In this document: in pieces, positions 17,724 through 25,810 of the stretch
Layout of the letters: every line of letters starts with the position of its first letter
Position numbering within the stretch: position 1 is the stretch's first letter
DNA from: Synechococcus sp. ROS8604
GTDB taxonomy: Bacteria > Cyanobacteriota > Cyanobacteriia > PCC-6307 > Cyanobiaceae
DNA: 64,000 nucleotides
Reading direction: 5' to 3'
NCBI RefSeq assembly: GCF_014279655.1
Contig: NZ_CP047946.1
Span: forward strand, 124,001 to 188,000
Position numbers and translations under genes: made by a program
Notes under the pieces: model-generated
The model's database searches: none
The model's input: only the letters and a program-made list of their open reading frames with translations
Told to the model about the DNA's origin: nothing

Positions 17724-18902
17724 ATGGGTGAGTTAATTGAAAGCGTTTCAAACGCTCGCACGGTCCAAGCTTTAGAGCTCAGTTTCTCTTTGTTGGCCTG
17801 GTGGGAGATGCATGGCCGGAAGGACCCAGCTCTGAAGCCATGGATGTTCACCAAGGACGGCAGGTGGCCTGAGCCCCATGAACATTTGAATGTCCTGGAG
17901 TGCTGGATTGCCGAGGTGATGTTGCAGCAAACCCAGTTGCAGGTGGTGTTGCCGTACTGGGAGCGCTGGATGGAGGCTTTCCCCACGCTGGAGCGACTGG
18001 CTGAGGCGCGCGAACACGACGTGCTCTTGCTTTGGCAGGGGCTTGGTTATTACTCACGAGCCCGCCGTCTTCTCGCGGGAGCCCAGCAACTGATGGGTGA
18101 GATCGCTCCTGCCTCCAGCACGACCCTGTCCGCTTGGCCGACGGATCTGGACGACTGGCTGCTCCTTCCTGGGATTGGTCGCACCACCGCGGGGGGGATC
18201 CTCTCGTCTGCGTTCAACAGCCCGCTGGCGATTCTTGATGGCAATGTGCGCCGCGTCTAGGTTCGGATTCAGGCCCATCCCAGGCCTCCATCACGTGATC
18301 AAGCATTGTGTTGGCAATGGAGTGGGGCGCTTGTTGCGGCTGTACCCGGCCGTGCTCGTGATCTCAATCAGGCCCTGATGGATCTCGGTGCCACGGTCTG
18401 CACTCCCCGTGCGCCGAATTGCGGGTGCTGTCCTTGGCAGATGCATTGCGCTGCTTACGCTGCTGGCGATGTGGAGCGCTACCCCGTGAAAGACACCCCT
18501 CGAGCTGTGCCCTTTCAAGTGATTGGTGTGGGAGTGGTGCTGAATGAAGCCGGAGAGGTGTTGATCGATCAACGCCTGAATGAAGGGTTGTTGGGCGGGC
18601 TATGGGAATTTCCAGGCGGGAAGCAGGAGCCGGGCGAGGCCATTGTTCAGACCATCGCTCGCGAATTGCAGGAAGAATTGGCGATTGAGGTGGCTGTGGG
18701 AGAGGAGCTGATCAGCCTCGACCATGCCTACAGCCATAAAAAGCTGCGGTTTGTGGTGCATCTCTGCCAGTGGCAAAAGGGCGAACCCCAGCCACTTGCG
18801 AGCCAGCAGGTGCGCTGGGTGCGTCCGGAGTCTTTGGCCGACTATCCCTTCCCTGCTGCCAATGCGCGCATCATTGCTGCGTTGTTGGAGCATGTCTCCT
18901 GA
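17724..18902 (+). pseudogene. mutY: A/G-specific adenine glycosylase MutY, interrupted by an in-frame amber codon
   Basis: The frame from ATG 17724 reads through the MutY catalytic core: EVMLQQTQLQVVLPYWERW, the helix-hairpin-helix LLLPGIGRTTAGGI and the catalytic aspartate in AILDGNVRRV. It then meets TAG at 18258-18260. The same frame continues without any shift through VRIQAHPRPPSRDQA, the iron-sulfur cysteines (CTPRAPNCGCCPWQMHC) and the C-terminal NUDIX-like domain (GLLGGLWEFPGGK). Family members usually have leucine at the stop position, one base from TAG. MutY removes adenine opposite 8-oxoguanine. The truncated product would lack the cluster and the lesion-recognition domain. Confidence 0.9.
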
Positions 18903-18965
18903 GTTTGGGATGTGGTTGGCATCAGGCTCAGCCGTAGCCAGCCTGAAGGCCTCTGACTTGCTGTC

Positions 18966-19958
18966 ATGGCCGATCTCTCTGCGTTGGCTCCCCATGTGCT
19001 GTGTCTAGGGGAGGCTTTGGTGGATCGACTTGGGCCGCTCGGCGGTGATCCGTCAACGGCGGCGATTAATGAATGCGATGACCGCTTGGGCGGGGCACCC
19101 GCCAATGTGGCCTGCGCTCTTGCGCGGCTTGGCACACCCGTTGGCCTGATTGGGCGGCTGGGCGAAGACGCCATCGGGGCTGCCTTTCGCGATTTGTTTC
19201 GGCAGCGGGGTGTAGCTGTTCAGGCGCTTCAACGTGATGCCAGTCACCCAAGCCGAGTGGTGTTGGTGCGCCGGCATGCCAATGGTGAGCGGGTGTTTCA
19301 GGGCTTTGCCGGAGATCGGGCCCTGGGTTTCGCGGATCAACTGCTGGATCGTGGCTCTTTGGAAGCGGTCTGGCCGGGCTTGGCTGAGCAGGCTCGCTGG
19401 CTATTGATCGGCACGATTCCCTTGGCATCGATGGCTTCTGCCGGTGCGTTGCAATGGGTGTTGGCTCAGGCCAAGGCCGCTGGGCTTGCTTTGGCTGTGG
19501 ATGTGAACTGGCGTCCCACCTTCTGGAATCCCGAGGCAGATCCAGCGGCAGGCCCTACCGCCGATGCATTGGCGGCGATCAGGCCATTGTTGGAGCAGGC
19601 CTCCCTGCTCAAGTTGGCGCGGGAGGAGGCCGTTTGGTTCTTTGGAAGTGATGATCCTGCTGTGATTGCTGCCGGTTTGCCGCAGCAGCCCGACGTCGTC
19701 GTGACCGATGGAGCCGCGCCCGTTCGCTGGTTCATCGCCAAGGAAGCCGGGAGCATGCCGGTGTTTCCGCCCGCTCAGGTGATCGACACCACAGGGGCAG
19801 GGGATGCGTTCACCGCCGGTTTGTTGCATTGTTGGGATCGCCCTGTCAAGGAGCGGTTGCGCTTCGCGTCAGCCTGTGGTGCGCTTGTCTGTGGAGGGGC
19901 TGGAGCGATCGACCCACAGCCACGGGAGCCGGACGTTTTCGCTTTCCTCGATCAATGA
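18966..19958 (+). CDS. PfkB-family carbohydrate kinase (fructokinase-like)
   Basis: A 330-residue kinase with both PfkB signatures: LGGAPANVACALARLG near residues 38-54 and DTTGAGDAFTAGLLHCW near 275-291, which contains the catalytic aspartate and anion hole. It resembles bacterial fructokinases and would phosphorylate a free sugar such as fructose, but the sugar cannot be fixed by eye. Its stop overlaps the start of the deformylase gene (ATGA at 19955-19958), so translation of the two is probably coupled. Confidence 0.9.
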   Translation: MADLSALAPHVLCLGEALVDRLGPLGGDPSTAAINECDDRLGGAPANVACALARLGTPVGLIGRLGEDAIGAAFRDLFRQRGVAVQALQRDASHPSRVVLVRRHANGERVFQGFAGDRALGFADQLLDRGSLEAVWPGLAEQARWLLIGTIPLASMASAGALQWVLAQAKAAGLALAVDVNWRPTFWNPEADPAAGPTADALAAIRPLLEQASLLKLAREEAVWFFGSDDPAVIAAGLPQQPDVVVTDGAAPVRWFIAKEAGSMPVFPPAQVIDTTGAGDAFTAGLLHCWDRPVKERLRFASACGALVCGGAGAIDPQPREPDVFAFLDQ

Positions 19959-20497
19959 CAGTACGGACGTTGCTACGGATGGGGGATCCTCTGCTTCGCC
20001 AGGTGGCCCAGCCGGTCATGGATTGCCAAGCCCCGCATTTGGTCGAGTTGGTTGCGGATCTTCAGGACACGATGGCAGCGCATTCCGGTGCCGGTTTGGC
20101 AGCACCACAGATTGGTGTTCTTCTACGCGTGGTGATCTTCGGTGGCGGAGGCCCCAATCTCCGCTATCCCGATGCTCCACCGCTGCCATTCACGGTGCTG
20201 ATCAATCCCGAGCTGACGCCTCTGGGTGAAGAGCGTGCCCTGGGTTGGGAAGGTTGCCTCAGTGTTCCGGGTCTGCGTGGCGAGGTGAAGCGCTGGAACC
20301 GGATGCGTTACTGCGGCTGGACCCAGGAAGGCGTCTGGTTGGATCGGACTGTGGATGGCTTCCATGCCCGTGTAGTGCAGCATGAATGTGATCACTTGAA
20401 TGGGGTCCTTTTCCCTGATCGCCTCGATACCCCTCAGGCCTTTGGCTTCATTGCTGAATTAGAGCAAGCAGGTCGAATTCCCATCGTGCCCTCCTGA
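19955..20497 (+). CDS. def: Peptide deformylase
   Basis: The 180-residue protein from ATG 19955 has all three deformylase motifs: GAGLAAPQIG, EGCLSVPG (metal-binding cysteine) and the metal site HECDHLNG. It removes the formyl group from new proteins. The frame extends upstream, but the start is set by the 4-base overlap with the kinase gene and by the family's typical MTVRTLLRMGDP beginning. The 3' end overlaps the opposite-strand ATP-grasp gene by 64 bases. Confidence 0.95.
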   Translation: MTVRTLLRMGDPLLRQVAQPVMDCQAPHLVELVADLQDTMAAHSGAGLAAPQIGVLLRVVIFGGGGPNLRYPDAPPLPFTVLINPELTPLGEERALGWEGCLSVPGLRGEVKRWNRMRYCGWTQEGVWLDRTVDGFHARVVQHECDHLNGVLFPDRLDTPQAFGFIAELEQAGRIPIVPS

Positions 20498-21906
20498 GTC
20501 AGCGGGGCTTTCACGATCCAGGTGTCCTTGTAACCCCCGCCTTGGGTGGCATTCACCACGAGGGAACCGGCTGGTCTCGCGACCCGGGTGAGCCCAGCAT
20601 TCAGCAACGCCATGCTGTCTCCCCGATTGAGGACAAAAGGACGAAGGTCGACGGCGCAGGGCTCAAGGGTTCCATCGATCAGGGTGGGAACGGTGGAGAG
20701 CTGTTGCAGCGGTTGGGCGATGTACTGGCGAGGGTGGCGCTGGATGCGTGTTGCCATGGCTGCCCGTTCTTGCGGTGAAGCCTGTGGTCCCATCAACATG
20801 CCAACGCCTCCAGCACCGTTCACTTGTTTCACCACCAGTTGATCGAGCTCGCGAATCACTTTTTGCCGTTGGATTGGTGCCGTGCAGTCGTAGGTGGGGA
20901 CCTGCAAGAGCAGAGGATCCTCTCCTAGGTAGTAGCGGATGATGGCAGGGACGTAGCTGTAGAGCAGCTTGTCGCTCGCAACCCCGATGCCAGGAGCATT
21001 CGCGATGGCGACACCGCCTGCGCTGTACACCTCATCAAGACCATGAACGCCTAAAAGGTGTCTGGTTGTGCCGTCTGAGCTATGGATTTGGTCGTCGTTG
21101 CGTCTGTAGATCACATCAACCAGTCGACGTTTGTCTTGTTGATGCCAAACCCTGCCGCCATCACAGTGCAGCTCTTGGGCTTCCACCAAAGCAATGCCCA
21201 TCGTGCGCGCTAAGACCTGATGGTCATGGTGGGCGCTGCTGTTGCGACCTGGGCTTAGGAGGACGACGGTTGGAGCATCACTCCACGGTGCCAGGCCGCA
21301 CAGACCCATCAAGAGTTGCTGTGGTGCGCTGAAGGGTGAGGCCAGTTGGAGACCGGTTGCCATCCAACCGAGTTGATCCTGCTGAACCCTGCGGGCCGTC
21401 AGGCTGAAACCGAGTCCAAATCCACGACGAAGGTTGTCCTCCAGCACCCGCCATTGGCCCTGGGAATCACGGATCAGATCCGGTGTGGCGATGGTGCACC
21501 AGCGCTGGCATGGCTGGGTTAAGTCACGCAGCTCAGGCTGCCAATAGACCGAACTTTCCAGCAACCCTCTCGGGAGTTGCCCATCTCGCACGATGTGCTG
21601 TGGGCCATAGGCATCAAAAAGCAGGAGTTCAAGGGCTCGCAAGCGTTGGATGAGTCCAGCTTCTAAACGTGTCCAGTCCTCCTGACTGATCAGGCGAGGC
21701 AGTGGATCAAAGGGGAAGAGATCATCGCGACGGTCGGTCGCCGCGTTCGTCTCCAGTTGGAAGTTGGCACCCAACGTCCGAAGTTGCGTTTGGGCTTTGC
21801 TGCCGTCCTCTCGCAAGCGAGCTGGGCCTGCGTTCTCAAGCTTGAGAAGCAGTTGCCGTAGGGCTGGTTTGAGCGGTCCTGCCTGCTTGAGGTCGTATTC
21901 ATTCAC
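20434..21906 (-). CDS. Circularly permuted ATP-grasp protein (DUF404/DUF407 family)
   Basis: A 490-residue protein matching the CP_ATPgrasp family. Seen are ESSVYWQPELRDL, RVLEDNLRRGFGLGFSLTARR, VVLLSPGRNSSAHHDH, VDVIYRRNDDQIHSSDGT and VVKQVNGAGGVGMLMGPQ. Its C-terminus has the typical VARPAGSLVVNATQGGGYKD. Members are thought to form amide bonds on unknown substrates and often travel with an alpha-E protein and a transglutaminase-like protein, neither of which is seen here. It is the last gene of the eight-gene overlapping operon, and its start overlaps the cysteine dioxygenase stop by 4 bases. The 3' end runs 64 bases into def on the other strand. Confidence 0.88.
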   Translation of the reverse strand: MNEYDLKQAGPLKPALRQLLLKLENAGPARLREDGSKAQTQLRTLGANFQLETNAATDRRDDLFPFDPLPRLISQEDWTRLEAGLIQRLRALELLLFDAYGPQHIVRDGQLPRGLLESSVYWQPELRDLTQPCQRWCTIATPDLIRDSQGQWRVLEDNLRRGFGLGFSLTARRVQQDQLGWMATGLQLASPFSAPQQLLMGLCGLAPWSDAPTVVLLSPGRNSSAHHDHQVLARTMGIALVEAQELHCDGGRVWHQQDKRRLVDVIYRRNDDQIHSSDGTTRHLLGVHGLDEVYSAGGVAIANAPGIGVASDKLLYSYVPAIIRYYLGEDPLLLQVPTYDCTAPIQRQKVIRELDQLVVKQVNGAGGVGMLMGPQASPQERAAMATRIQRHPRQYIAQPLQQLSTVPTLIDGTLEPCAVDLRPFVLNRGDSMALLNAGLTRVARPAGSLVVNATQGGGYKDTWIVKAPLTQEGTMGIRPACSNSAMKPKA

Positions 21907-22571
21907 GCTCTTTCCGCTTTGGCCCGCCTTTGTTGAAGAAGGTCGTTCTGTTCTTGTTGTAGTTGGCGATCAGCTGTGAGACCTGTTCTGCAGGAGAGCA
22001 CTTGCTCCTCTGGAAGATCGAAGAACACTCCCCCGTCGGTGGTTTGAATGCAGCCTTCTGGCACATTGAAGATGCGGGCTGAGCCGGTGATCTTTGAGCA
22101 GGGACTGCTGGTTCCATAGATATGCAGGCTCAAAAAGGTCGACTGGCCTGGATTCCCCATCTGGTGGATTAACCCGGATTCAATGACGCGAATCTGTTGA
22201 GGGGCAAAGGGTTGTTCGGCTTTGCGAGAAATCAGGTTCCCTTGCAATTCAAAACTCTGATGCCGCGCTTCACCAAAACATTGAACGGCTCCCCACAGGG
22301 CACTGCCGTGGTCATGGATGGCCGAGTAATCCCCAGGCAACCAGGTCATCACCATCACCTCCACATGGCCGCCGTGCCAGACCAGCATTCTTCCGTAGCT
22401 GTCCGTTGGGGAATGGTGTGGTGTCGCCCAGGGGGTGAGATCGCTGGCTTTGATCTCGCAGCGTGCAAGACCTTGACGCAGGCCGTCTTGCGTTGGTTGT
22501 CGTATGTCCTTTAGCTGCTGGATTAAGGCCTGCAGACTGACTGGCCAGGACAGGGTTGAGTCCAGCGACAT
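21903..22571 (-). CDS. Cysteine dioxygenase family protein (cupin)
   Basis: A 222-residue cupin with the bacterial cysteine dioxygenase pattern. The iron ligands would be H86 and H88 in SAIHDHGSALWG and H136 in GLIHQMGNPG, with LHIYGTSSP near 150 matching the conserved tyrosine segment. Known relatives oxidise cysteine to cysteine sulfinate with oxygen. Related thiol dioxygenases use other thiols, so the substrate is not certain. It lies one base after the ATP-grasp/GNAT fusion gene and overlaps the permuted ATP-grasp gene by 4 bases, which suggests that a sulfur-containing amino acid is handled in this operon. Confidence 0.85.
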   Translation of the reverse strand: MSLDSTLSWPVSLQALIQQLKDIRQPTQDGLRQGLARCEIKASDLTPWATPHHSPTDSYGRMLVWHGGHVEVMVMTWLPGDYSAIHDHGSALWGAVQCFGEARHQSFELQGNLISRKAEQPFAPQQIRVIESGLIHQMGNPGQSTFLSLHIYGTSSPCSKITGSARIFNVPEGCIQTTDGGVFFDLPEEQVLSCRTGLTADRQLQQEQNDLLQQRRAKAERA

Positions 22572-22572
22572 G

Positions 22573-24066
22573 TCAGGAGAAGGTTCGCTCGAGGATCACG
22601 ACATCGAACCAGGTGTTTCGCAACCTGCCAATGCGTTGTTGCGTGCCCACGATCCTGTACCCATGTCGCTGATGGAAGGCAACACTATCTGGATTGCAAG
22701 CCACAACTTTGGCAACCAAATGGCAGTCTCCTTGCTGTCTCGCATGCTGGATGAGCTGACGCTGAATCGCGCTGCCGATCCCGCGGCCTTGTTCCGATTG
22801 GTGAACGTAGACGGAGGTTTCGGCGGTGTATTGATACCCGGCCCTGTTGGAATAGCGCTTGAGTTCCCCCCAGCCCACCACTTCATCGCGTTTTTCGGCA
22901 ACCAGTAGGAGATCGCGCGGATGATGGTCGATCCGTTTGAGGGCCACATCCTCAGGTCCAAACCGGCGGTCATCCATGGTGATCCTTCCTGCATCAATCG
23001 CCTGTTGGTAGATCCAGGCGATGGCCGCATGGTCGCTTGCGGTAGCGGGTCGTAGCCGTAGAGCTTCTGGCCGTTCTGCGAAGGCCTGGATCCAGGACAG
23101 CAGTTGCCCCATCGCATTGGTTTGAGACAGCGCATCCAGCCGCTTGAAGCCCCCCACATTGCCAGCGTTGATCTCACTGATGCACCAGCGCCCGCCATCG
23201 TTCATGAGAAAGTCGTAACCCAAAACGCGCAGTCCCATGGCGCGGTATTGAGGCCAGGTTTCGGCAATGGCGATGCGCTCATCGTCGCCGATGGTGTCTG
23301 CGCTACACAGTCCTCCTGCAGCACGGTTATTCACCCAGTGGCCGCGGCTGGATCGGCGGCGGAAGGCGCCAAGAATGGTGCCATCAACGACAACAACGCG
23401 CTTGTCTCCGGCTGTCGTGCCGCGAAGAAAACGGCTGAATTGAAGCGGCTCCTGATGTCCGAGCTGCAGGGCTTTGAGCAACTCGGGGAGAGACGTATCG
23501 CGGCGTTCGGGCTCCCGCGCATGATCGGTTGTCCATCCAGATGTTGTGCGCTGAATGCGATACACACCTTGGGCTTGTGTGCTGTTGCTGCGCTTGGCGA
23601 CCACGGTGCCTTGATCGGCGATGAAGCGCTCGATAACCTCCGGATCGTGGCTGCAGAGCGTGGGTGGTGTGAAGGCCCCCGCCACTTCGTTCAGAAAAAC
23701 AGCCTCCATCTGGCGTTTTTTGCTCGAGGGCCGATTTAGAAACCTCAGGGAGGATTCCAAGCGTTGCAAGCGATCTAAATATCCTTCTTGAAAAGGTTTC
23801 AGGGTCCTGCAAAAGGCGGCACTGATCTGTGTGAGGGGAAGGTCTGTTGTTGTGCCACGGTCCAGCTGCGTGAAGTCTGCGTGATGCAGTCGTTGGGGAA
23901 GACGAATGGCGGGGATGGTGCGTCCTGTCTTGAAAGAAGCAAGCGCGGACGCAGACACGTGCCATGTTGTTGTTTCGTTTGCAGCAGCGCGATAAAACTC
24001 TGCGACATCTGAATCCGCTGTCGGATACGAGCAAGGATCACAGATCAGCAGAAGATCCTTACTCAT
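22573..24066 (-). CDS. ATP-grasp ligase fused to a GNAT N-acetyltransferase
   Basis: Residues about 1-335 form an ATP-grasp enzyme resembling glutathione synthetase/RimK ligases: TVVAKRSNSTQAQG with the ATP-binding lysine K158, AGDKRVVVVDGTILGAFRRR near 219-238, and a metal-binding end, CISEINAGNVGGF, near 295-307. Residues about 337-497 form a GNAT domain of the phosphinothricin-acetyltransferase type (LRPATASDHAAIAWIYQQAI), with the acetyl-CoA loop QGRGIG in EQGRGIGSAIQRQL. The fusion suggests a peptide-like bond is made and the product or a substrate is N-acetylated. Both neighbouring genes are coupled to it (4-base overlap upstream, one-base gap downstream). The real substrates are unknown. 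Confidence 0.85.
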   Translation of the reverse strand: MSKDLLLICDPCSYPTADSDVAEFYRAAANETTTWHVSASALASFKTGRTIPAIRLPQRLHHADFTQLDRGTTTDLPLTQISAAFCRTLKPFQEGYLDRLQRLESSLRFLNRPSSKKRQMEAVFLNEVAGAFTPPTLCSHDPEVIERFIADQGTVVAKRSNSTQAQGVYRIQRTTSGWTTDHAREPERRDTSLPELLKALQLGHQEPLQFSRFLRGTTAGDKRVVVVDGTILGAFRRRSSRGHWVNNRAAGGLCSADTIGDDERIAIAETWPQYRAMGLRVLGYDFLMNDGGRWCISEINAGNVGGFKRLDALSQTNAMGQLLSWIQAFAERPEALRLRPATASDHAAIAWIYQQAIDAGRITMDDRRFGPEDVALKRIDHHPRDLLLVAEKRDEVVGWGELKRYSNRAGYQYTAETSVYVHQSEQGRGIGSAIQRQLIQHARQQGDCHLVAKVVACNPDSVAFHQRHGYRIVGTQQRIGRLRNTWFDVVILERTFS

Positions 24067-25061
24067 GTCACGGGTGAGGCTGTATCCGAGGCATTGAGGC
24101 TCAGCTCTGCCATGCGTTGCTTGGTCTGACTGGGCTGCTGTTTTGTGGTTGGGGATAAAGCCGTCACCACAACCCCGATCATGATGATGATCAATCCAAT
24201 GATTTGACTTTCAATGGGCCATTGACGATTGAGCAGTCCCGCTGCCAGAACTCCGATCGCTGGAGCTGGCGTTGCCCATCGCCCCAGACTGATCGAATCG
24301 AGCTGTCGGGTGGCATCGAACCATAAAAATTGAGCAAAAACGATCACGATGAGGGCATAGATGCCCATCAAAATCCATAATTGCCCATGAAAAGCGTCAG
24401 CAAAGTGGTGCCAGCCATAATTAATATTCGCGAGAACGAAGAAGATAAGGCTGGAGCTAGCATTGCGGATAAAAACTAGGCTTCTAAGTGATACATTGTG
24501 ATTCAGGGCCGCTTTGCCCAGGATTGAAGAAATGGCAAAGACGACTGTGGAGGCAAGAATCAAGGCGTCTCCTTTGTTGATGCTTCCGTTGCCGCCAAAC
24601 AGGGCAACAGTCAGCGTTCCAACGATGATGAAACTGAAGCCAAGCCATTCTTGGCGCATGATCATTCGGCCGAAGATCAAGGCGCCTGAAAGGGCGGAAA
24701 GCACGGGGCCGATGCGGCCCAGAAGGATGGCGTTTGTGGATGAGGTGTAGGTCAGTCCGGTAAAGATCAGTCCAGACGTGAGTGCTGCGAGGCCTCCATC
24801 GATTAGCAGGGTGAGTTGGGTTGACCTGGGCAGTCTTTTTAAATCCGAGACAATCGGCCCAGGTCGAAACCAAATGAGCACCACCAGTGCAGCGCAGAGA
24901 TTGCCAACAAACAGCACATTGCAGAAGGAAAGAGCGTCTTCAATGCCGGGGGCCAGCGTCATTGCGTTGGCCACCATGTATGCGATCAAAACGGGCCGTA
25001 GGGCGGCCAGTACGCGCGACAGCAACACCTCAGCCCGCGGGTCCAGTGGCATGACCATCAC
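24063..25061 (-). CDS. EamA/DMT-family transporter
   Basis: A 332-residue protein with about ten hydrophobic helices in two repeats, as in the EamA (drug/metabolite transporter) family. Recognisable pieces include TYTSSTNAILLGRIGPVLSAL in the first repeat and WATPAPAIGVLAAGLL in the second. Characterised members export amino acids or metabolites. Here it sits between a membrane redox module and three amino-acid-type enzymes, all linked by 4-base overlaps, so export of the operon's product is a reasonable but unproven guess. Confidence 0.88.
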   Translation of the reverse strand: MMVMPLDPRAEVLLSRVLAALRPVLIAYMVANAMTLAPGIEDALSFCNVLFVGNLCAALVVLIWFRPGPIVSDLKRLPRSTQLTLLIDGGLAALTSGLIFTGLTYTSSTNAILLGRIGPVLSALSGALIFGRMIMRQEWLGFSFIIVGTLTVALFGGNGSINKGDALILASTVVFAISSILGKAALNHNVSLRSLVFIRNASSSLIFFVLANINYGWHHFADAFHGQLWILMGIYALIVIVFAQFLWFDATRQLDSISLGRWATPAPAIGVLAAGLLNRQWPIESQIIGLIIIMIGVVVTALSPTTKQQPSQTKQRMAELSLNASDTASPVT

Positions 25062-25810
25062 GGCTTCAGAGGTTGATAGCTCTCGGGATTGGCCCGAATC
25101 GCCAGCAGATTGTCAAAGCGAATCACCTCTCCCTTGAGCTCTAACGGTTGGGCGACCAGGGGCAGCACACGTTCATTCACCGTTTGGTTTTGATCGTCGA
25201 TCAAAACAAAGTCCAAAGCGGATCCGTCCTCGCGGCGGACATGAAAGACGGCGGGAACCCCACCGCTGATGCAACGAATGGCGCAGCCCATATGGGCTTT
25301 GCCGCTTCCCGGTTTCATCACCCCAGAGAAGCATTTGCTGTCGACGATTTCTCCGCGCAGGGTGAATTCCCCTTCGGAGTGGCCCACGACGTTGGCTTCA
25401 GGGGTCCCTAAAGGAGGCCGCATGGGAGTGGCTTTGCGTGTGTTCATGACATCCAGGGGGCCACGGCTAAAGAGGGAGCCGCGCACCTTCACCCAGTCGC
25501 CAACGTGGTCCATAACCGCAGGGGGCGGGATGGTTTTGCCAGGTCCTGCAAGAAGCACCCTGTTAAACGTTTGGCCCTGAGTGGTTTGACCGGGTTGAGG
25601 AACCAACAGTTGGGCCCCACCGGGGCCATCCAGGAGCCACCCGCTGAGCTCTTTGACAGGCTGCCGTCGGCCTGGACCGTATTGATTTTGGAGGCTTGGC
25701 TCCCAAAAGCCCAACACCACGATGAGCGTGACCAGCACCGTCAAGACGAGAAGCAGAAAGCGCTTGAGCCCAGGTGGTAGGGGGCGGTAATGGACGAAGA
25801 AATTATTCAT
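25058..25810 (-). CDS. Membrane-anchored protein of unknown function with a Cys/His-rich motif
   Basis: A 250-residue protein with one N-terminal membrane helix (FLLLVLTVLVTLIVVLGFWEP) and a large domain likely outside the membrane. The middle carries EIVDSKCFSGVMKPG followed by KAHMGCAIRCISGGVP, with three cysteines, a histidine and a methionine in a compact pattern that could bind a metal or form disulfides. The pattern seems family-conserved, but I cannot name the family. It overlaps the Rieske/ferric-reductase gene by 4 bases and probably works with it. A role in electron transfer is inference. Confidence 0.7.
   Translation of the reverse strand: MNNFFVHYRPLPPGLKRFLLLVLTVLVTLIVVLGFWEPSLQNQYGPGRRQPVKELSGWLLDGPGGAQLLVPQPGQTTQGQTFNRVLLAGPGKTIPPPAVMDHVGDWVKVRGSLFSRGPLDVMNTRKATPMRPPLGTPEANVVGHSEGEFTLRGEIVDSKCFSGVMKPGSGKAHMGCAIRCISGGVPAVFHVRREDGSALDFVLIDDQNQTVNERVLPLVAQPLELKGEVIRFDNLLAIRANPESYQPLKP

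Noticed and set aside
23104-23739. 211-codon plus-strand frame over the ATP-grasp/GNAT gene
   Set aside because: Shadow of a gene with clear catalytic motifs on the other strand.
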